Assembly: GCF_027497235.1 (NCBI RefSeq)
Contig: NZ_CP114902.1
Location: 2,493,501 to 2,557,500, forward strand
Direction: 5' to 3'
DNA: 64,000 nucleotides
Source: Micromonospora sp. WMMD1128
Lineage (GTDB): Bacteria; Actinomycetota; Actinomycetes; Mycobacteriales; Micromonosporaceae
Made by a program: the position numbers and the translations under genes. The notes beneath the pieces are model-generated. The model ran no database searches and had not been told where the DNA came from. It was given only the letters and a program-made list of their open reading frames with translations. The stretch's first letter is position 1; each line of letters begins with the position of its first letter. Below are positions 59,758 through 64,000 of this stretch, in pieces.

Positions 59758-60907
59758 GACGCACCGCCTGGTCGCGCAGCGCCAGCGCCCCGTTCGCCAG
59801 CCGCAGCCGGTCGTTGGCGTAGTTCAGCGACGCCGAGCGCAGGTCCCGGAACGTGCGCTCCAGGGCCAGCGGCGAGTCGGTCAGGTAGCCGTGACGCAGC
59901 CCGGACAGCTCGACCAGTTCGTCGGCGGCGGCGAACGACTCCTCCGCCGCGCGGATCTTCAACGTGTTGAGCAGGAGTTGCACCGGCGCCGCGGACATGT
60001 CCGGCGCGTCGGCGACCACCGAGACGGTGTGCCGCAGCAACGCGTGCGCCGCGTCCAGCCGGATGCGGATCCCGGCCAGCCGCAGCAGCACCAGCTCCGA
60101 GGAGGGGTTGAACTGTCGCCGGCCCGCCTCGCCGCGCGCGTGCCGCAGCAACCGCTCGTACGCCCCGGCCGCCGTGCCGAGCCAGGCGGCGGCCCAGCCG
60201 ACGTGCGCCAGCGGCGCGAAGACCGTGGTGGCGATCTCCCGGAACCCGCCGTGCTCGCCGACGACCTGCCACTGCGGCACCGCGCCGCGCAGTCGCATCG
60301 GCACGCTGTGGGTGGCCCGCATGCCCAGCGGACGCCACCCGCCGGTCACCTCGACCTCAAGTTGGTCGCGGGCGGCGTAGACCAGGTCCACCTGGGACGC
60401 CGACTCGGCGCCCGGCGCGCGAGTGGTGATGAGGAAGGCGTCCGCGTACGGGCCGCCGGTCACGATCGGCGCCTGGCGGTCGACGCACAGCATCTCGCCG
60501 TCGTGTGCCAGGGCCGACTCGGCGGTCAGCAGGTGACCGCCCTTGCCGGCCTCGGTGGTGACCGAGCCGAGATACCGCTCGCCCCGGGCCACCGCCGGCA
60601 GCACCTCGGTCCGCAGCTTCTCCCCGCCGAAGGCGGTGATCGCGGCGACCTGCTGGCAGTGCATGGCGAAGACCATCGCCACCGACATGTCCACCCGGCC
60701 CAGCGCCAGCGTGACGTCGACCAGGTCGGACAGCGTGCCGCCGGCGCCGCCCTCGGCGGTCGGGACGAGCAGCCCCAACAGCCCGGTACGCCGCATGGCC
60801 GCGAGCGCCTCGGTGGGGAACGTGGCGTTCTCGTCCGACTGGCGCGCGTGCGCCGCCGCCACCTCGGACACGGTCTCGACGGCCGGGGCCCACCCGGCGG
60901 CGGTCAT
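59750..60907 (-). CDS. Acyl-CoA/acyl-ACP dehydrogenase, copy 1
   Basis: 385-aa flavoprotein of the ACAD fold: GLLGLLVPTAEGGAGGTLSDL, LGSVTTEAGKGGHLL, RATHSVPMRLRGAVP, WLGTAAGAYERLLRHARG and LVELSGLRHGYLTDSPLALERTFRDLRS. Similar enzymes oxidise aminoacyl groups bound to carrier proteins (for example prolyl-PCP to pyrrolyl). ATG 60907 overlaps the carrier-protein stop, which points to an ACP-bound substrate. Confidence 0.88.
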   Translation of the reverse strand: MTAAGWAPAVETVSEVAAAHARQSDENATFPTEALAAMRRTGLLGLLVPTAEGGAGGTLSDLVDVTLALGRVDMSVAMVFAMHCQQVAAITAFGGEKLRTEVLPAVARGERYLGSVTTEAGKGGHLLTAESALAHDGEMLCVDRQAPIVTGGPYADAFLITTRAPGAESASQVDLVYAARDQLEVEVTGGWRPLGMRATHSVPMRLRGAVPQWQVVGEHGGFREIATTVFAPLAHVGWAAAWLGTAAGAYERLLRHARGEAGRRQFNPSSELVLLRLAGIRIRLDAAHALLRHTVSVVADAPDMSAAPVQLLLNTLKIRAAEESFAAADELVELSGLRHGYLTDSPLALERTFRDLRSASLNYANDRLRLANGALALRDQAVRLA

Positions 60908-61158
60908 CGGGTACCACCGCCCACGGGGGTCCGCAGCTCCTCGATCACGCCCCACAGCCCGCCCGCGGTGGCGAACGTGGAGTCGACGAGCTTGTCGTCC
61001 GGCACGGCCACCCCGAACGTCTCCTCGATGGCGAAGAGCAGCTCGATCTCGCGCATCGAGTCCAGGCCCAGGTCGCGCAGCCGCGCCTCCTCGGTGATCT
61101 CGTCCGGGCCGGCGAACTTGAGGAACGGCCGCAGCAACTCGGTGAATTCGGCGTTCAT
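60904..61158 (-). CDS. Acyl carrier protein
   Basis: 84 aa with the phosphopantetheine site DLGLDSMREIEL (Ser34), acidic overall. It is the arm on which the ligase, decarboxylase and dehydrogenase would act. ATG 61158 with AGGTGA upstream is preferred; an ATG at 61173 would overlap the decarboxylase stop. Confidence 0.92.
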   Translation of the reverse strand: MNAEFTELLRPFLKFAGPDEITEEARLRDLGLDSMREIELLFAIEETFGVAVPDDKLVDSTFATAGGLWGVIEELRTPVGGGTR

Positions 61159-61162
61159 GACG

Positions 61163-62407
61163 TCACCTCTCATCTCGTGGGTCTTCGTGGCCGGCGGGTT
61201 GCCGGGTCAGCGTCAGCCGGGACGTCTCGACGATCCGGTCGCCGTCGCAGATCACCTCGACCGGGGCCGGATGGCCGAGGAACGCCAGCAGGCTCGCCGA
61301 GAGCCCGTACGCGCCGACGTTCGGCACGGCGAGCACGTCGCCCGGCCGTACGTCGGGCAGGCTCGCGGCGCGGGCCCAGGTGTCGAGCGGCGTGCACAGC
61401 GGACCGGCCACGATCGCGGCGTCGAGCGGCTCGCCGTCGCGGTCGTCGGCGGCGTGCAGCGCGGGCACGAGCGGCGGCAGCCGGCGCAGGCCGGACATCC
61501 CGCCCAGGTGGTTGATGCCGGACTCCAGCACCACCACGGGCGTGCCCTGCGACCGCTTGACGTCGAGCACCCGGGTCAGCAGCGTGCCGGCGGTGGCGGT
61601 GAGGAACCGCCCCGACTCGAACGCCACGGTCGGCGTCCCGTCGCGCCAGCCGGGGAAGAGCCCGTCGAGCGCCGCGCCGACGGCGTCGGCGAGCCCGGAC
61701 AGGTCCGCGTTGCGGCCCGGCCGGGCGAACGGCGCGCCGAAGCCACCGCCCAGGTCGAGCACGGTCAGGTCGACGCCGAGCAGGTCGCGCAGCCGGCGGG
61801 CGGTGGTCGCGGCGGTGGTGAACTGCGCGACGAGCGCGTCCACCGAGTCGACGTTGCTGCCGGTGTAGAGGTGGAACCCGCGTACCGGGGCCGACGGGCG
61901 GGAGCGGAACTTCTCCGGTGCCCGCTCGATCCAGTCGACGTCGGCGCCGAACTGCGAGGCGACACCGGTCATGGTCAGCCCCTGGCCGGGGTTCGGCACC
62001 CGGTCGTTGACCCGCAGCAGGCAGCGCAGATCCACGCCGTGCGCGGCGGCGATCCGGTCGGCCTGGTCCAGCCCGACCGGCGAGTCGACGGAGAACCAGC
62101 GGACGCCGGCCCGGACCGCGCCGGCCACCTCGGCGTCCCGCTTGCCGGGGCCGGTGTAGAGCATCCGGTCGCCGGGCACCCCGGCGCGCAGCGCCGCGGC
62201 CAGCTCACCGGGGGAGCAGATCTCGGCGTCGCAGCCGGCCTCGTGCAGCGCCGCCACCACCGCCGGGTGCGGGTTGGCCTTGAGCGAGTAGTAGAGCCGG
62301 CTCGGCGCGGGCAGCGCCGCGCGCAGCGTGGCGTGGTTGGCGCGTACCCCGGCCAGGTCGTAGCGGTAGGCGGGGGTGTCGAAGGGCAGGTCAGCCACGG
62401 CGCTCAC
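61163..62407 (-). CDS. PLP-dependent LysA/BtrK-fold decarboxylase
   Basis: 414 aa, group IV decarboxylase fold. PLP Lys43 in LYYSLKANPHPAV, the phosphate-binding VLDLGGGFGAPF, SGRFLTATAGTLL, then GPLCTPLDTWARA with the C-terminal-domain Cys and VGAYGLSASLL. With a neighbouring ligase and ACP it resembles BtrK, which decarboxylates glutamyl-ACP in butirosin synthesis, and the exosortase-associated decarboxylase/ligase pair. The substrate is probably an aminoacyl-ACP. GTG 62407 or 62398; both overlap the ligase gene end. Confidence 0.88.
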   Translation of the reverse strand: MSAVADLPFDTPAYRYDLAGVRANHATLRAALPAPSRLYYSLKANPHPAVVAALHEAGCDAEICSPGELAAALRAGVPGDRMLYTGPGKRDAEVAGAVRAGVRWFSVDSPVGLDQADRIAAAHGVDLRCLLRVNDRVPNPGQGLTMTGVASQFGADVDWIERAPEKFRSRPSAPVRGFHLYTGSNVDSVDALVAQFTTAATTARRLRDLLGVDLTVLDLGGGFGAPFARPGRNADLSGLADAVGAALDGLFPGWRDGTPTVAFESGRFLTATAGTLLTRVLDVKRSQGTPVVVLESGINHLGGMSGLRRLPPLVPALHAADDRDGEPLDAAIVAGPLCTPLDTWARAASLPDVRPGDVLAVPNVGAYGLSASLLAFLGHPAPVEVICDGDRIVETSRLTLTRQPAGHEDPRDER

Positions 62408-63887
62408 CGGCCAGCCGGGCCAGCGCCCGTCGGTCGACCTTGCCGTTGCCGGTCAGTGGCAGGTCCGGCAGCACGACGCAGCGCGCCGGCACCTTCATCT
62501 CCTCCAACTGGTCCCGCAGCCGGCGCAGGACGTCGCCCGGCGTCAACTCGGCCACCACGAACAGCGTCGCGCCGTCGCAGCCGGCGGCCGGCGGCAGCAC
62601 ACCCGCCGCGTCCACGCCGTCGACCCGGTGGGCGGCGGCCTCCACCTCGGTGGCGCTGACCCGGGTGCCCTTCTCCTTGTAGACGTCGTCGCGCCGGCCG
62701 GCGAAGTGGACGTACCCGTCGGCGTCGACGTGGCCGTGGTCGCCGGTGTGCAGTTGCGGGAAGAGCCCGTGCACGCGCCGGAACCGCTCGGCGGTCAGCT
62801 CGGGCCGCCGCCAGTAGCCGGCCATCACGTGCGGGCCGCGGACCACCAGCTCGCCGGTGCTCCCGGCCGGCTGGCGCCGCCCGTCGGCGTCGACCGTGAA
62901 GATCTCGGTGCCGGGCAGCGCCCGGCCGCAGGCGCCGGGCCGGCGCAGGTCCTCGTCCGGCGGCATGATCGCCGCGCGTTTGCACTCGGTGAGGCCGAAC
63001 ATCAGTTGGACGCTCAGGCCGGGCAGCAGCTCGCGCAGGCCGGCCAGCACCTCCGGTGGCATGGCCGCCCCGGTGTTGGTCAGCAGGCGCAGCCGCGGGC
63101 GCGGCGCGGTGGGCCGGCCGAGCAGCCGCAGCAGGTTGATGGCGAGCGACGGCACGCACGGCAGCACTGTCGCGCCGGAGCCGACCAGGCTCGCCAGCAG
63201 CCGGCCGCCGGTCTCGGCCGGGTCACCCAGGCGCAGCCGGGCGCCCGCCACGGTGCTCAGGAAGATCTGGTAGAGGCCGTAGTCGAACGAGGTGGGCAGC
63301 ACGTCGTGCACCACGTCGTCGGGCCGGTAACGCAGCTCCGACTGGATCGCCCGGACCGCGAAGGTGACCTGGGCGTGCGTGGAGACCACCGCCTTCGGCA
63401 TCCCGGTGCTGCCGGAGGTGTAGATCAGGCAGACCGGGTCGACCGGGAGCGGGCCGTCGCCGGCCGGCGCGTCCCCGTCGCCGGTCGCCGCCGCGTGCGC
63501 CACGTCGGCGGCGCCACGCGCCGGGACACCCCGGGCCCGGGACAGCTCGCCGAGGGGGGCGTCGTCGGTGAGGACCAGGGCAGGTTCCGCGTCGTCGAGC
63601 ACGTGCGCCAGGGCGACCTCCGGGGCCGGGGTCCGGACCACCACGAAGGCCGCGCCGGCCCGGGCCACCGCGTACAGCAGCGCCGGCAGCGTCGCGTCGG
63701 TCGGAAGCGCGACGAGCACCCGGTCGCCGCGCCGGACCCCCACCGCGCGCAGCCAGCCGGCCAGGCGCAAACTCGCGGTCCGGACCTCGTGGTACGTGTG
63801 GCAGGCGGTCCCGTCGTCGACGGCGGGCGCGTCGGGACGCGCGGCGGCCGTGCTGTCGAGCAGGTCGGGCAGCAGGTCGGCACTCAT
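62391..63887 (-). CDS. AMP-forming acyl/amino-acid ligase, copy 1
   Basis: 498 aa. Motifs: LIYTSGSTGMPKAVV, LMFGLTECKRA, GELVVRGPHVMAGYW, LHTGDHGHVDADGYVHFAGRRDD, KEKGTRVSATEVE and LPLTGNGKVDRR with the catalytic Lys. The exosortase-A-associated acyl-CoA ligases (found with a LysA-like decarboxylase and ACP) have this combination. It would load the ACP with the substrate of the decarboxylase. ATG 63887 overlaps the TGA of the upstream gene. Confidence 0.9.
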   Translation of the reverse strand: MSADLLPDLLDSTAAARPDAPAVDDGTACHTYHEVRTASLRLAGWLRAVGVRRGDRVLVALPTDATLPALLYAVARAGAAFVVVRTPAPEVALAHVLDDAEPALVLTDDAPLGELSRARGVPARGAADVAHAAATGDGDAPAGDGPLPVDPVCLIYTSGSTGMPKAVVSTHAQVTFAVRAIQSELRYRPDDVVHDVLPTSFDYGLYQIFLSTVAGARLRLGDPAETGGRLLASLVGSGATVLPCVPSLAINLLRLLGRPTAPRPRLRLLTNTGAAMPPEVLAGLRELLPGLSVQLMFGLTECKRAAIMPPDEDLRRPGACGRALPGTEIFTVDADGRRQPAGSTGELVVRGPHVMAGYWRRPELTAERFRRVHGLFPQLHTGDHGHVDADGYVHFAGRRDDVYKEKGTRVSATEVEAAAHRVDGVDAAGVLPPAAGCDGATLFVVAELTPGDVLRRLRDQLEEMKVPARCVVLPDLPLTGNGKVDRRALARLAGERRG

Positions 63888-64000
63888 CGGGCACCCCCGG
63901 CGGCGGCGCCGAACATGGCGCACAGCGAGCCGACGTCCCGCAGGTCGGCGGCGGAGAGCGCGGTCGCCGGCACCTCGACGCCGAGGCGTTGCTCGACCCG
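63884..64000 (-). CDS. Second acyl carrier protein (partial, C-terminus only)
   Basis: The last 38 codons of a gene running off the window. The readable tail, RVEQRLGVEVPATALSAADL followed by RDVGSLCAMFGAAAGGAR, matches helices 2-4 of an ACP (E-xxxG-V-VP ... D-xxTV-DL). The serine attachment site would be upstream, outside the window. Stop overlaps the ligase ATG (ATGA). Confidence 0.7.
   Translation of the reverse strand, partial: RVEQRLGVEVPATALSAADLRDVGSLCAMFGAAAGGAR

Noticed and set aside
59546..62659. 1037-codon plus-strand frame opposite the right-hand cluster
   Set aside because: Antisense to ACAD, ACP, decarboxylase and ligase genes, all of which have full motif sets on the minus strand.
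1..64000. tRNA, rRNA or prophage/integrase signatures
   Set aside because: None recognised on reading either strand; no integrase, transposase or attachment-site pair was seen.

Overview
The window is high-GC actinobacterial DNA, about 72-75% G+C by eye. Gene content (CBM2-pectate lyase, SARP/AfsR regulators, orphan DUF397, XRE/TPR regulators, DesABCD) and intergenic palindromes suggest Micromonosporaceae, most likely Micromonospora. That is inference from content; no rRNA or tRNA is present to confirm it. Most genes sit in tight operons with 1-4 bp start/stop overlaps, and these overlaps fixed many starts.

Layout. 0-8.6 kb: tail of a class II lanthipeptide locus (LanM, small membrane protein, LanT), with a SARP/AfsR regulator tail-to-tail; the precursor gene must lie upstream. 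8.7-11.5 kb: a secreted protein with an internal duplication, divergent from a secreted CBM2-pectate lyase. 12.5-33.2 kb: an iron island. It holds a FecBCDE-type siderophore importer, two siderophore-interacting flavoproteins, a vibrioferrin-like NIS operon (ATP-grasp, two IucA/IucC synthetases, PLP decarboxylase), a desferrioxamine-type desABCD operon, an MFS transporter, and a penicillin-acylase/GNAT fusion. Four 19-bp IdeR/DmdR-type iron boxes sit at the operon heads. 33.6-41.4 kb: a mixed region with a GDSL esterase, XRE/TPR regulators, a GNAT, a DUF397 gene beside a broken XRE remnant, TetR with a SnoaL-like protein, and a CoaD-like nucleotidyltransferase. 42-51.4 kb: a single-direction operon of unknown substrate with a ROK repressor, an AfuABC-like ABC importer, creatininase-like and amidohydrolase enzymes, an argininosuccinate-lyase-like enzyme and a ROK kinase. 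51.6-54.5 kb: a Pro-rich membrane protein and a second SARP. 54.6-64 kb: a minus-strand biosynthetic operon running off the window end, with two AMP-forming ligases, two carrier proteins, a LysA/BtrK-fold decarboxylase, two acyl-CoA-dehydrogenase-fold enzymes, a flavin reductase, an IMPase and a Gfo/Idh/MocA oxidoreductase. It looks like chemistry on a carrier-protein-bound amino acid joined to a cyclitol or sugar branch.

Best candidates for new biology: the two adjacent NIS pathways including the vibrioferrin-type set in an actinomycete; the acylase-GNAT fusion with an apparent internal ribosome binding site; the carrier-protein-based cluster at the right edge; and the ROK/creatininase/ArgH-like operon. 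Several long intergenic inverted repeats, two of them families with more than one copy here, are unexplained by coding content.
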